A DNA stretch of 64,000 bases from Corallium rubrum (lineage: Eukaryota > Cnidaria > Anthozoa > Scleralcyonacea > Coralliidae): assembly GCA_964035015.1 (NCBI GenBank), contig OZ035997.1, positions 62,428,285 to 62,492,284 of the forward strand, read 5' to 3'. A program made the translations under genes and the position numbers. Shown one piece after another: positions 10,226 through 21,365 of the stretch; the stretch's first letter is position 1, and each line of letters starts with the position of its first letter. The notes beneath the pieces were generated by a model. That model saw only the letters and a list, made by a program, of their open reading frames with translations, ran no database searches and had not been told where the DNA came from.

Positions 10226-10296
<71 letters not shown>
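10226..10296. repeat. (AT)n microsatellite at the left edge of a Penelope palindrome
   Basis: About 35 AT dinucleotides. A matching tract lies at 13721-13776 on the other side of the palindrome. This suggests insertion into, or generation of, TA-rich DNA. Confidence 0.95.
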
Positions 10297-10298
<2 letters not shown>

Positions 10299-10492
10299 GA
10301 CAAGATGTTCAGCTACAGCTCAAAGTTTTTTAAAAGCTTTATTAATAAAGTTTAAATTTTCGGCAGCATGCCACCGCCTTCTTCAGAAGTAAAGAATCAA
10401 ATAAGTAATTAAAAATACAACTATATATAAGCAAAAATGGAATAAATTATACAAGCATGAACAAATATGAATAATGGTAGTGAATAATTAGG

Positions 10493-11680
10493 CTATTGTT
10501 GTATAAAATCATGTTGATCATTTAATCCAGTCTGATTTGTTAACAAAGAGCCAATCCAAAAGTTTTCACATTGTCTTAGATCATCAGTCCGCTGATCAAT
10601 TAAAATAAATTTTAAAGTGGAATGAACAGCATCATGACAATCCAAAAAATGATTAACAATACTACAAGTTCTACGTTTACGTTTAATGTGTGATTTGTAA
10701 TTTGCGAGGCGGCTCTTAAAATTAACAGTAGAACCAACTCCCTGCAAACCACAAGTCACACATTGTGCAAGATAAACCACATTAGGTGAAGTACATGTGA
10801 GGAATTTACAAATTTTAAACAATTTGTTAGTGGCAATAGAACGAAATGTAGTACCTGTCAGCAAAAAATTGCTACAACAATCACAACGTTTGGCTTTGCA
10901 TTTAAAACAACCCAATTTATCCATATCACCTACATGTACTTCCTTATACGGATTTGAAGGTGCTAATAGTTCTTTCAAGTTGGCATTGCGTTTATAAGAC
11001 ACTCGAATAGCGTTAATAGGTAATATTTCCTTAGCTCGATCATCCGTCTCAATAATAGACTGATGTTTTTTAAAAATTTTCCGAATGTCGGGCGCTCTGG
11101 GATTATACTTGGCACTGAAAACACAATGCCAACCATCACCTTTTTTCCTACTTTTCCGTGCTTCCAGCCGGGTCATATTAGCAACTTCCTTAAATTGCCC
11201 TAAAACATGTGATTTATCATGGCCACATTCAATTAAATAATTAATATACTCATCACTCTTAACTTTAAAATCCTCGTCATTAGAACAAATTCTACGTAAT
11301 CTCAAAGCAACTCCCTTGGCAATGCCAAGTATTTGCGATCTAGGATGACAAGATTTGGCGTTAAGGTACAAGTGCGCATCAGTGGGTTTACTATAAACAG
11401 ATGTTTCCAAACGATTATTAGAAATAGAGATCAGAAGATCTAAAAATTGCAAAGATTTTCCACCCACTTCCATGGTAAATTGCAGATGAGAATCAAATGA
11501 ATTTAAGTCATCAAAAAATTGATAAAGTCGCTGCACTGTACCTCGCCAAAATACAAACGTGTCATCCCGAAATCGAAACCATGATCGCAACTCCGGATAC
11601 AAAGCCTTCGATTCCGAAACACTTTTATCTATATTTTCCGCAACAATATCAGCATAGGAACAAGAATTTTTAGGGCCCAT
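10493..11680 (-). CDS. Penelope-like RT/GIY-YIG ORF, 5'-truncated inverted copy
   Basis: 395 intact codons. It begins inside the RT domain, so the ATG is that of an internal MGPKNSCSYAD motif. It contains the catalytic FRDDTF box (Penelope RT motif C, here Phe-Arg-Asp-Asp) near residue 37, the rest of the RT and thumb, then a Cys-rich linker (CFKCKAKRCDCC, about 262-273), and a GIY-YIG-type endonuclease (VVYLAQCVTCGLQGVGST, about 303-320) with downstream Arg and His residues. The frame is uninterrupted here, unlike in the plus copy. It lacks the N-terminal RT motif A, so on its own it is not a complete retrotransposon protein. Confidence 0.85.
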   Translation of the reverse strand: MGPKNSCSYADIVAENIDKSVSESKALYPELRSWFRFRDDTFVFWRGTVQRLYQFFDDLNSFDSHLQFTMEVGGKSLQFLDLLISISNNRLETSVYSKPTDAHLYLNAKSCHPRSQILGIAKGVALRLRRICSNDEDFKVKSDEYINYLIECGHDKSHVLGQFKEVANMTRLEARKSRKKGDGWHCVFSAKYNPRAPDIRKIFKKHQSIIETDDRAKEILPINAIRVSYKRNANLKELLAPSNPYKEVHVGDMDKLGCFKCKAKRCDCCSNFLLTGTTFRSIATNKLFKICKFLTCTSPNVVYLAQCVTCGLQGVGSTVNFKSRLANYKSHIKRKRRTCSIVNHFLDCHDAVHSTLKFILIDQRTDDLRQCENFWIGSLLTNQTGLNDQHDFIQQ

Positions 11681-11690
11681 TGCCGTATTC

Positions 11691-13480
11691 TTGGATAATG
11701 GTTTAGATCAAGATAAAGTTAAAGAACAAATGGACAGGGGTGAATTTGAAGTTTTGAATGAAGATCCCACATTAGAAACAATTTTAGAGATTGATAACTG
11801 GGTAGAAAAATGGAAACCGTGGGGTTTGTCTGATAAGTGGATTGATTTTATTACTAGTAATAGTGATGCTCACCCAGGTGTGAATTATCCTTTAATTAAA
11901 ACACATAAGACCAATAACCCAGCTAGGGTTATTACGTCTGGCTGTGGTACTCCCACGGAGAATTTGTCTTTGTTTGTAGAACAATATTGTAAGGTGGTTG
12001 TAAGTGCCATACCCAGTCGAGTTAAGGATACTTCACACATGCTTGAGATAATTGATGAGCTTAATGAAATAGGAATATTGGATGAGGATATCTTGGTTAG
12101 TTTTGATATAATCAATATGTTCCCATCTATAGATAATGAAACCGGTGTAGAAAGGGTCCGCAGTAAATTGGATGAATTTTCACATAAGTTCGATGTACCA
12201 GTAGAATGTATAATAGAAGCTTTAGAAATATGTCTTAAGAAAAATTGTTCAACTTACTGCGGACAGTATTGGTTACAAAAAAATGGTACGGCAATGGGCC
12301 CTAAAAATTCTTGTTCCTATGCTGATATTGTTGCGGAAAATATAGATAAAAGTGTTTCGGAATCGAAGGCTTTGTATCCGGAGTTGCGATCATGGTTTCG
12401 ATTTCGGGATGACACGTTTGTATTTTGGCGAGGTACAGTGCAGCGACTTTATCAATTTTTTGATGACTTAAATTCATTTGATTCTCATCTGCAATTTACC
12501 ATGGAAGTGGGTGGAAAATCTTTGCAATTTTTAGATCTTCTGATCTCTATTTCTAATAATCGTTTGGAAACATCTGTTTATAGTAAACCCACTGATGCGC
12601 ACTTGTACCTTAACGCCAAATCTTGTCATCCTAGATCGCAAATACTTGGCATTGCCAAGGGAGTTGCTTTGAGATTACGTAGAATTTGTTCTAATGACGA
12701 GGATTTTAAAGTTAAGAGTGATGAGTATATTAATTATTTAATTGAATGTGGCCACGATAAATCACATGTTTTAGGGCAATTTAAGGAAGTTGCTAATATG
12801 ACCCGGCTGGAAGCACGGAAAAGTAGGAAAAAAGGTGATGGTTGGCATTGTGTTTCAGTGCCAAGTATAATCCCAGAGCGCCCGACATTCGGAAAATTTT
12901 TAAAAAACATCAGTCTATTATTGAGACGGATGATCGAGCTAAGGAAATATTACCTATTAACGCTATTCGAGTGTCTTATAAACGCAATGCCAACTTGAAA
13001 GAACTATTAGCACCTTCAAATCCGTATAAGGAAGTACATGTAGGTGATATGGATAAATTGGGTTGTTTTAAATGCAAAGCCAAACGTTGTGATTGTTGTA
13101 GCAATTTTTTGCTGACAGGTACTACATTTCGTTCTATTGCCACTAACAAATTGTTTAAAATTTGTAAATTCCTCACATGTACTTCACCTAATGTGGTTTA
13201 TCTTGCACAATGTGTGACTTGTGGTTTGCAGGGAGTTGGTTCTACTAATTTTAAGAGCCGCCTCGCAAATTACAAATCACACATTAAACGTAAACGTAGA
13301 ACTTGTAGTATTGTTAATCATTTTTTGGATTGTCATGATGCTGTTCATTCCACTTTAAAATTTATTTTAATTGATCAGCGGACTGATGATCTAAGACAAT
13401 GTGAAAACTTTTGGATTGGCTCTTTGTTAACAAATCAGACTGGATTAAATGATCAACATGATTTTATACAACAATAGCCT
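11691..13480 (+). pseudogene. Penelope-like RT/GIY-YIG gene, longer copy with one frameshift
   Basis: The first frame (about 11676-12998) encodes the RT from before motif A (SFDIINMFPSID, around 12100) through motif C (FRDDTF, around 12405) into the thumb. A single missing base in a T run near 12855 shifts the frame. The rest (12842-13480) encodes the same Cys-rich linker and GIY-YIG domain as the inverted copy. A 3-base deletion near 13245 removes one residue relative to that copy. The N-terminal part of a Penelope protein upstream of the RT is absent, so the copy is 5'-truncated too. The 3' end runs into an AATAAA-rich stretch near 13620-13640 and the TA tract. Confidence 0.85.
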
Positions 13481-13718
13481 AATTATTCACTACCATTATT
13501 CATATTTGTTCATGCTTGTATAATTTATTCCATTTTTGCTTATATGTAGTTGTATTTTTAATTACTTATTTGATTCTTTACTTCTGAAGAAGGCGGTGGC
13601 ATGCTGCCGAAAATTTAAACTTTATTAATAAAGCTTTTAAAAAACTTTGAGCTGTAGCTGAACATCTTGTCCGATATATTAATGTGGTTGCAGTTGAGAC
13701 GAGTTTGGTCCATTGTTA

Positions 13719-13720
<2 letters not shown>

Positions 13721-13776
<56 letters not shown>
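13721..13776. repeat. (TA)n microsatellite
   Basis: About 28 TA units between the end of the first Penelope element and the hairpin that precedes the second. Confidence 0.95.
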
Positions 13777-13777
<1 letters not shown>

Positions 13778-13885
13778 GTGTGGATTTTGGTCTACGAAAC
13801 GCAAAGAGTGCTCGATAACATACAGTTAGAGCAACATATAGTTCAAGCACTCCTTGCGTTTCGTAGACCAAAACCCACACGTATA
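13775..13885. repeat. Inverted repeat upstream of the second Penelope copy
   Basis: Arms at 13775-13811 and about 13847-13885 (tacgtgtgg(g)ttttggtcta ... cgaaacgcaa) pair over about 36 bp around a 35-nt loop. It stands 63 bp before the start codon of the next ORF, so it may be the 5' end structure of that Penelope copy or an independent palindromic insertion. Confidence 0.7.
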
Positions 13886-13947
13886 TTCGCACCCGTATAT
13901 CGGTTGTGCACTCTTGTTTACGTTATTCATTTCTATTTAACTTCAAA

Positions 13948-16108
13948 ATGCGGCAATTTCGATTTGACTATTCACTAAAGAATATCCCAATACCATCACA
14001 GGACGCTTATTTGAAGAATTTGATTGAAAAAGTGGAAAGTGTAATAAAACGTATGAGATGGAAAGCCAATTTCTTTCTTAAAAACAAACAGGGAGAACGA
14101 CCTTATAAAACTCATCGAAAATATACAATTTCGGCCATATACGAACCAGTTTCAGAAATGTTTGGCTACCGATTTAAAGAAAATTAATTCATCTCCCAAC
14201 ATTTTCATTTTTGCAGACAAAACTAGGAGCATTTATGAAACCCCGCTCGACACATACAACAAGCTCCTACATGACAACATCACAAAAACATATAAGCATG
14301 GATCCGAGGACACTATAGATGAAATTGATTCGGAACTAAAAGAAATTTCGAACAGTTTGGGAATCGGCGACAAAATTGAAAAAATGAAAAAACGCGAAGC
14401 ATTTATATCTTTAAAAGACCACAAAGAAAATTTCGAAAACAATCCAAAATGCCGATTAATTAACCCCGCTAAAAGCGAATCCGGAAAACTAAGTAAGGTG
14501 ATTTTGGACAAAATTAATTCTAATTTGAGACAAAAACTGAATTTAAACCAATGGAGAAATACAAAACAAGTAATTGAGTGGTTTGGCAATATAAAAGATA
14601 AGGACAGACATAGTTTTATTTCGTTTGACATTGTCGATTTCTATCCGTCTATTTCTGAAAAACTATTGGACCAAGCGTTATCTTGGGCCTCGAATTTGGC
14701 TACTGTAACTGAAAACAATATTTCAATAATAAAACACGCTAGAAAATCTCTCCTTTTCAATACCGGAATTTCATGGATAAAAAAAGATAGCAATAGTTTG
14801 TTTGACGTTACCATGGGTTGTTTCGACGGCGCGGAAGTTTGTGAGTTAGTAGGCCTTTTCATTTTAAATCACCTAAGTAAGAAGTTTGGCAAAGAAAGCA
14901 TTGGCCTATATAGAGATGACGGTTTAGCTATTATAAAAAGTAAATCAGCACGTTTAGCGGACAAAACAAGGAAAGAACTCCACCAAATTTTCGAGCAATT
15001 TGACCTAAAAATTACCGCCGAATCAAATTTACGCATAGTAAACTTTTTAGATGTAACTTTCGACCTTAACAATGGAAATTATAGGCCCTATAGGAAGCCC
15101 AATGACGATCCGCTTTACATAAATAAGCACTCTAACCACCCACCAAGCATCACAAGACAGTTACCTGCATCAATCAACAAGCGCATTGCACTTCTCTCAT
15201 CAGACGAACAAGTTTTTCAGGAATCTGCACCCATATATCAGAACGCACTTAGGCACAGCAACTTTGATCATGATCTTAGCTACACTCAACACACAGCACA
15301 GCAACCACGCAGGAATAGGCAACGCAACATCACTTGGTTCAACCCACCTTTTAGCAAGAGTGTAAGCACAAACATAGGACGTAATTTCCTAAACCTAATT
15401 GACAAGCACTTCCCACCACACCACAAGCTCCATAAGATTTTTAACAGAAACACAGTCAAAATAAGTTACAGCTGCATGAACAATGTTAAGTCAATAATCA
15501 CTAAACACAATGCACACATATCTAGGAATGACATGCCACAGGATAAGGACACTAGCAGTTGCAATTGTAAGAAAAACACGAATTGTCCACTTAGAAAACA
15601 ATGCATGACTAGGGACATAGTATACAAAGCAACAGTCACAGTCACAGTAAACAACACAAACGCGATCAAGAATTACATTGGCATGACTTCAACCACATTC
15701 AAAGAGCGATTGGCCAACCACACTAAATCTTTTCAGCATAAAAAGCATGCAAACGACACCGAACTTTCGAAATATATTTGGGCATTGAAAGAAAACAATA
15801 AAGATTTTAGTATTAATTGGCAAATTTTAAAACATTCTATTTCGTATACGGGAGGTTCAAAACGATGTAATTTATGTTTAGAAGAAAAATTTTATATTTT
15901 GAAAGATAAAAACAAGAATTGTTTACTCAACAAAAGAGCAGAAATTATCAGTCAATGTCGTCATCGAACAAATTCCGCGCAAACAGCGCAACAAAGCCAT
16001 GAATGCATGTATTGTTTCGCCCCCACACTCCCATGCACGTTCCAACAAGAAGGATATAAGCACCCCCTGTTTTCGAAAATTGTCATCTGCCTGAAGATTC
16101 TTTTTTAG
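13948..16108 (+). pseudogene. Penelope-like element (second subfamily), near-complete with one frameshift
   Basis: Start chosen at 13948 (MRQFRFDYSLKNIPIPS), the conserved N-terminus of cnidarian Penelope proteins. The first frame runs to 14187; the second, 14162-16108, carries 648 codons. The break near 14160 is a frameshift with probable loss of some codons. The second frame shows IFIFADKT, motif A (FISFDIVDFYPSIS), motif C (LYRDDGL), a long spacer, a Cys-rich segment (CNCKKNTNCPLRKQC) and a GIY-YIG domain (IVYKATV ... NYIGMTSTTFKERLANHTKSF in pieces). The ends NKRAEIISQCRHR and a short tail are also typical of the family. It is clearly different in sequence from the 10292-13678 element. 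A hammerhead ribozyme follows within 50 bp. Confidence 0.85.
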
Positions 16109-16153
16109 ATGAAACAGCCAGACTTTTGAGGTAAGCGAAAATATATATATATA

Positions 16154-16210
16154 GTTCGATCTACAGACACGTGTTTCGCTGTACTACAGCTCATCAGTGT
16201 AGCTTGGAAC
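16154..16210 (-). ncRNA. Type I hammerhead ribozyme with minimal stem III
   Basis: On the minus strand, from 16210 down, the sequence contains the full conserved core: CTGATGA, then stem II (GCTG/CAGC with a short loop), then CGAAA, a minimal stem III made from ACACGTGT, and GTC before the predicted cleavage site between plus-strand bases 16066+100 and 16165 (i.e. after 16166 on the minus strand). Stem I is CTACA/TGTAG, then an internal loop (CAAG opposite ATC), then GTTC/GAAC. This layout matches the minimal-stem-III hammerheads described in Penelope-like elements. It lies directly 3' of a Penelope ORF but on the opposite strand. Confidence 0.85.
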
Positions 16211-17113
16211 AATCTGAATGAATTTCATCAATTACTTATACACATGAGATCGTCGGTGACAACCGCATGTGGGACAGCATCGGTGAAGCACATTCAGATA
16301 GCGTGAAGTGCGCAGTGGGCCCAGAGAGTTCAAACTTCCACAAGGGTAGTGAGCGTTGCATTATGGCTAATAGGTACCCACGGCAACTTCACAGAGTGCT
16401 CAACAACACCGAAGCGAAGGAGCGTTTATGGTGGACATTTATAAGAAAATATATGGCATCATCAACAAAATGTTTTAATAAGAAGTTCTACATAGGCGTT
16501 GAGTTTTGTTTTTGTCCAGGGGGACTGAAGTGCTGAACAGGGCCTTTTCAAAAATTTTCGCGTGGGGGGCGTTTACAAAATGGGACTCTACTAGGCGGTC
16601 CGGGGGCATGCCCCCCGGAAATGTTTGAAATTTAGTGTCTTGGAAATGCCATTTCCTGCATTCTGAGGGGTGATTTTTAAGAAAACTGAAGGTCTTGAAA
16701 TGTTATAAAAACTAGTTAAAATACAACACATTTCAACATGTTGTGTTTACTGGGTTGACTTATCGCTGTATATGGGTGCTTTTGGCTGACAGGAATGAGG
16801 CTGTAACAGTTACTTTTGTTACTTTTGTTACTTTTTCTGTACAAACATAGTGCCGCATTTCGGCAAAGGTCGACAATTTTTAGGCTTTAAAAATGTGATC
16901 AATTTATCCGTACGTCCAAAAATGCTTAAAAGAGCATCGTTTGTTCCGCCACTTCTTGTTCTTTTTTTTGGCTGAAAATTCGCCATTTTCAAATGAAAAC
17001 AAGCTTCGTACCTAGAACAAGTCCTCTATAAGCATATCCTTATAAAAACCGCTGTTTTATTGTACAGTTGGTCTATAGTTTTAGGTATTGTCGAAACAAA
17101 ACACAAGGAGAAA
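16211..17113. other. Intergenic/intronic stretch with a MITE-like remnant
   Basis: 16267-16536 is open for 89 codons but has no recognisable motif. Around 16560-16690 the sequence contains a near-palindromic ggtccgggggcatgcccccc block and a ggaaatgccatttcc motif. Similar blocks occur near 8737 and 32765-32840, so this is probably a relic of the same hAT-like MITE family. A repeated ttacttttg occurs near 16812-16835. Nothing else is recognised. Confidence 0.4.
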
Positions 17114-19461
17114 ATGTCAGATGTTCTGTCGGAGTACAAATCCAAATTGTATCAATGGAAAATCGCAATCACAGATCCACCGTTAACATATCTAAAGAAG
17201 CAAGGCATTTCTCGGTTTGAAATTGCACTTGCAGTTAAAATACCTTACCCATTACTACAGATATGGCACCGGAAAATAGGTGATGGACATGACTATATCG
17301 ACTGTTTCAATGCTTCTGTTGCAGGAACATGGTTCCAAGTAAGCCGAGTAACTATACAACGACGTCTAGAAAGGGAAGCTGGAGTTATTATCAATAAATA
17401 CAGACAGACAAAGGTGAGAAAGAGAGGTCAATTGAATGACAAATGCCTTACTGTATGTATTCTTCTTACAGAACTTGTGTCATTTGAACATGTATACGGG
17501 AAGAACAACATTTATCCAGAAATGGAAGACGAAATGTACTGAGGAAGACAAACGGAAATTAGTGAAAGAAATTAGGGAAGTATTGAGGGGAAAAGAAGAT
17601 ATAGTTGATCTTGAGGTCACAACAATGGAGCTTAGAAATTATGTAGAGCAGTTAGGGAAGCAGTCAGGAATAGCTTGCCAAAGTGAAAAAATGGAGGTTG
17701 GTCCAAAACAGAGGACGAGAAAACTAAAAGTGCTGAAAGAAAGGGCAGAGTGTGCCTTGTGGTTTGCAAAGTCTTTTGGCCCTGAACTAGTATAGAGATA
17801 TCTCTCTCAAATTTAGGGATGCCAACACGTACGTATCAAGATTATTCATTTAATTATAAACCGGAAACTTCAAACAAGGACACTGAAGAACAGGTGGAAG
17901 GAAATTCTACTGTTTTGAAAGATACAGAGAACTCTTAAATTGAGCAAGTATTATTTCGTTAGACAAGTTCTATGTTAGCGATGAGTTATACCACGAGTTT
18001 ACTATTGCTTATGATGACATACCAAGGTCATAATTAATCAAGCAACGGAGATCAGAACAAAATAAACTGTTCCACATTGAAAGTATCCCAGGTACATATC
18101 CAAGGGCACAATGTAGCTTGAAAGAATTGGTAGGACAGCATTTCAGAGACTATTTGAAAGTCAATCCAGAACATGATTCCAACGATGCCAGTAGAGTAAA
18201 AATAAGCAGGGACGGTGCAAGGATGTCCAGAACCACAAATTTTTTAATTGCATCATTTTCTCTGCTACAAAAAGACAAAAACGCTATGTCGTCGAAGGGG
18301 AATAGAACAATAACTGTTGTTAATGGCACTGAAGATTACGATACCATACATGATTCATTGAGTAAACTACTCGATTAAATCAATGAATTGATAGCTACCA
18401 AATTCGTCGAAGTGGATGGAATAAAACGTCCTATAGACATTTTTTAGGCGGAGATTACAAAATCCTTTGACTACCATAGGCCTGAGTGGGACGACGTCTC
18501 AATGTGCATGTCTATGGTGCAAAGTCGACAAGTCAATGAGGTTTGATATGTCAAAACCCGAGGACTATTACAACACTGCCCCAGATTTTCGGACCTTGAA
18601 AGAACTGCATGAATTGTACTCTCTGTCAAAATCAAACGAAAAGTATTCATGTATAAGAAAACCACTCCTCAACATACCTTTAAACTATGTAATACTAGAT
18701 AAATTACATTTAAAGCGTAGGGTTACCGATCGATTGATGGAAAATTTTATCTCAGAAGTCATTGAGTGAGACAGTAAAAAGACATAAACAAAAAGAGTGT
18801 AGAAGACAAGAAAGTATATCTAAAGAAGTTTATCAGAGCAATAAATGGGTTAGGAGTTACTTTCAACATATGGGAGAAAAAGAACGTCGATGGAAGAGGG
18901 AGTGGCATTCACGTCTGGACAAGCTTGTTTGTGGCGGATAAGAGAAAGTTGATGAACAACCTACCTGCACAACTTGAGAAAAAGGACATTTTGTCTCTAG
19001 AAACAAAAGGTACTGTTATTCAAATATGGAAAAAAATTAATGATCTGCATCCTAAAATTACAGATTTAAATGTAAATGACGAAACTGATACTATTTTATT
19101 TGACCACGGTACACAATGGATAAACCTGTTTTGCTCACTGGGAGGTAGACGACAGATTTACGAGAAAGCTCTTGTAACACCAAAAATGCACTGTATTCCT
19201 TATCACATCCCAAAGTTTGTCGGAGATCATGGACCCCTTAAGATGTTTACAGGACAAGGGGTAGAAAAAAATAACGATGACGCAAAGAAGTTGTATTTTC
19301 AAAATTCAAATAAGTGGGATGCCACAGGAGATGTCTTGCTGCTGGAATCACGACAATACACAGAAAAGGAAATATACGAAACAAAAAGCAGCTTTAGTGA
19401 AATAAAAGAAACGTTCTCTGAGCAAATGATTTTTTACCAGCTTTTGGCTACCAGTCTATAG
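17114..19461 (+). pseudogene. Decayed transposase-like gene (family not named)
   Basis: At least four open segments in different frames read as one eroded protein: 17114-17542 (N-terminal, with VSRVTIQRRLEREAGVI), 17530-17795 (charged, coiled-coil-like), about 18060-18460 (with KISRDGARMSRTTNFLIASFS, GNRTITVVNG) and 18467-18769 (CACLWCKVDKSM, then LDKLHLKRRVTDRLMENFI), then 18925-19461 (LGGRRQIYEKALVTPKMHC, FTGQGVEKNN). I recognise this wording from multi-copy genes of unknown function in marine invertebrates. The order Asp-Gly-Ala ... Cys-x-x-Cys ... Asp-x-x-His-(x)n ... Glu would fit an RNase H-fold DDE transposase such as a CACTA/Plavaka relative, but that is inference. Internal stops (for example 17937, 18376) show that it is not functional. 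A short (TA)n follows at 19467-19485. Confidence 0.5.
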
Positions 19462-20230
19462 ACTTATATATATATATATATATATAAATATATGACGACG
19501 TAATAGCAGATTATTGGGAAAGTGCAATATGTATCACATGAAAGATGAAAGCGACAACACTCCCAGTACATCCAGAAACAAAACAAGTTCGACGCAAGAT
19601 TTTAGTAAAATGACAGTTAATGAGTTGAAGAAAGCAATAACTGAAAGGACTCAAACTAAAGGGTTCCAGTAAAATAAAGAAGAAAGACCCATTGTCTGTT
19701 CTTTAATGAATTTACTTTTGCTATTTAGCTAGCTTGAATAAAATAAGCATAATATGATAAGTCTACATAAAGGCATGAATCATTCATGAAATAATTCGAA
19801 TTATTGTGAGTTTGAGTTATGAATCGCATGTATGAGGCTTCCATTGTACTGTACCTGTATTTAGAGGTAGTGAAATATGAATTGCAAGTAGGAACAAATT
19901 TTGTTTTTACTTTGATTTTTATTGATAAATAATATAGTGTGTCTTATATACATGGTTGTTTCTCAGGATTGATGACACCGGTACGTACTATTAACATTAT
20001 TAATTATAAAATATGAAGTATACACTTTATTTACCTGAAAAGCCACTAAATCTTCAACACAACAATTAAGGAATAAAAAAACCCCAAAGAAACTTGTGTC
20101 ACGTGTATCGAATTTTAGCGGCATGGGAGATGCGTGTAAAACCTGAGACAATAGTCAATTATTTTGTTACATGCAGGTTCTCACTGTTGTTACAACCCAA
20201 TAATTTCACAGTAACTAAGTTTTTATTGCT
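19462..20230. other. Non-coding stretch, nothing recognised
   Basis: AT-rich, probably the 3' flank of the pseudogene. Only short chance ORFs were seen. Confidence 0.4.
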
Positions 20231-20343
20231 TTAACCCTTTCTCCCCTATGGGGATTTCACTTGACGAGTAAAATCGTCTGGTGTTAGACCGAGTAAAAAA
20301 ACAAAGTGGCCAGTTTTGACCAGCCTAGTAGGGAAAGGGTTAA
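20231..20343. mobile_element. Short TTAA-flanked MITE (piggyBac-like target)
   Basis: 105 bp between TTAA at 20231-20234 and TTAA at 20340-20343. Imperfect terminal inverted repeats are ccctttctccccta and tagtagggaaaggg. TTAA duplication is the hallmark of piggyBac-type insertion; no coding capacity is present. Confidence 0.65.
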
Positions 20344-21365
20344 AATAATGTCTTTAAGTTCATTTGTTAACAAAGGAGAGAAAACTAAAGATTACCAGTC
20401 TCAGGAAAAGCTTGTTACCATCTAGCACTACATGTGGATTTGTACAAGATGTTGGCCATGAAAATGCTTTCAAAGTTGCAGTTAAAACATATTTTTTGGC
20501 AACTTTTTATACCTGTATCATGGTATTCAGGACTATCATTAATAATTTAAAGCTCTTAAATTTAGTCGAAAATGACAATATACAGTAGTGAAAGTATCAT
20601 AGCACTCGTTTCATTATTCAATTTAATTATTGAGCTACAAAAGCATGCTCATTTGGCTCAGTTGCCAATTGGATGTGTTGTCGCTGGTTTAATTATAATT
20701 CCGGTTATTTTATTATTGCATTTAGTGCATAAGGAGAAAAAAATGTTCATAATACTTAGCTAAAACCTCATTTTTAATTTAAAATTGTTTTAATTATAGC
20801 CAGTCTTTATTGAAAGCCTTTATGTTGATGGTAAGAGATACTATTTCAAGGGGAATCTGTGGTGCTTGCTTAAGTTTTCCTTTCTGAGCGATGAAATATT
20901 TTGGTGATTTGCCAAGGAGGGCTTTCATCTAAAGAGGGAAGTCAATGGCCTTACCCTGACCATTGTCATCTAAGCTGTCAAAGTCTTTCAAGGCAAACAT
21001 GGAAGACTTTAGGTCCCTTGCTTGTGTCCCTTTGTTCTTTAAAATAAATCTGTCGATGTCATGTCTCATTGAAAACTGACATCTGTTGTTGGTTTTAACA
21101 GCTTTTGATTTCAATAAAGGAACAACTGCCAGATAAAAAGCTTTTGATGATTGGTTCAGTTGGTATTCTGATGGCCTGGGTGGCTTGTTTTAATGACTAG
21201 AAGAAGTGTAAAAAATATAGATTAGAAAGGAATATGAAACAAGTGGCATAGTGGAGAGGGACAAAGGGATAATGTCTCTCAATACCATTCTCTTAAACTG
21301 TTTGGTCAAATAAATGAAAAATATTTTTGGGAGGTGAAAAATGCTGCTCAAGAATAGGAGCAGGA
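20344..21365. other. Intronic stretch with short unrecognised ORFs
   Basis: Open frames of 60-74 codons (20364-20588, 20572-20763, 20929-21114 minus) show no motif I recognise. The second encodes a hydrophobic stretch (IGCVVAGLIIIPVILLLHLV) that could be a membrane helix but has no other support. Confidence 0.3.

Larger units (their letters stand above)
10292..13678. mobile_element. Penelope-like element as a head-to-head inverted pair
   Basis: The arms 10292-11688 (minus) and about 12287-13678 (plus) are nearly identical inverted copies of the 3' part of a Penelope-like element. Between them lie about 600 bp that are single copy and belong to the longer plus-strand copy. The palindrome centre is near 11985. 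The only differences I found by eye between arms are a one-base deletion and a 3-base deletion in the plus copy. A 5'-truncated inverted copy joined to a longer copy is a known Penelope arrangement. No hammerhead core was found in this pair. Confidence 0.85.

Noticed and set aside
13667..13978. 103-codon ORF
   Set aside because: Mostly Ile/Tyr repeats from the (TA)n tract.
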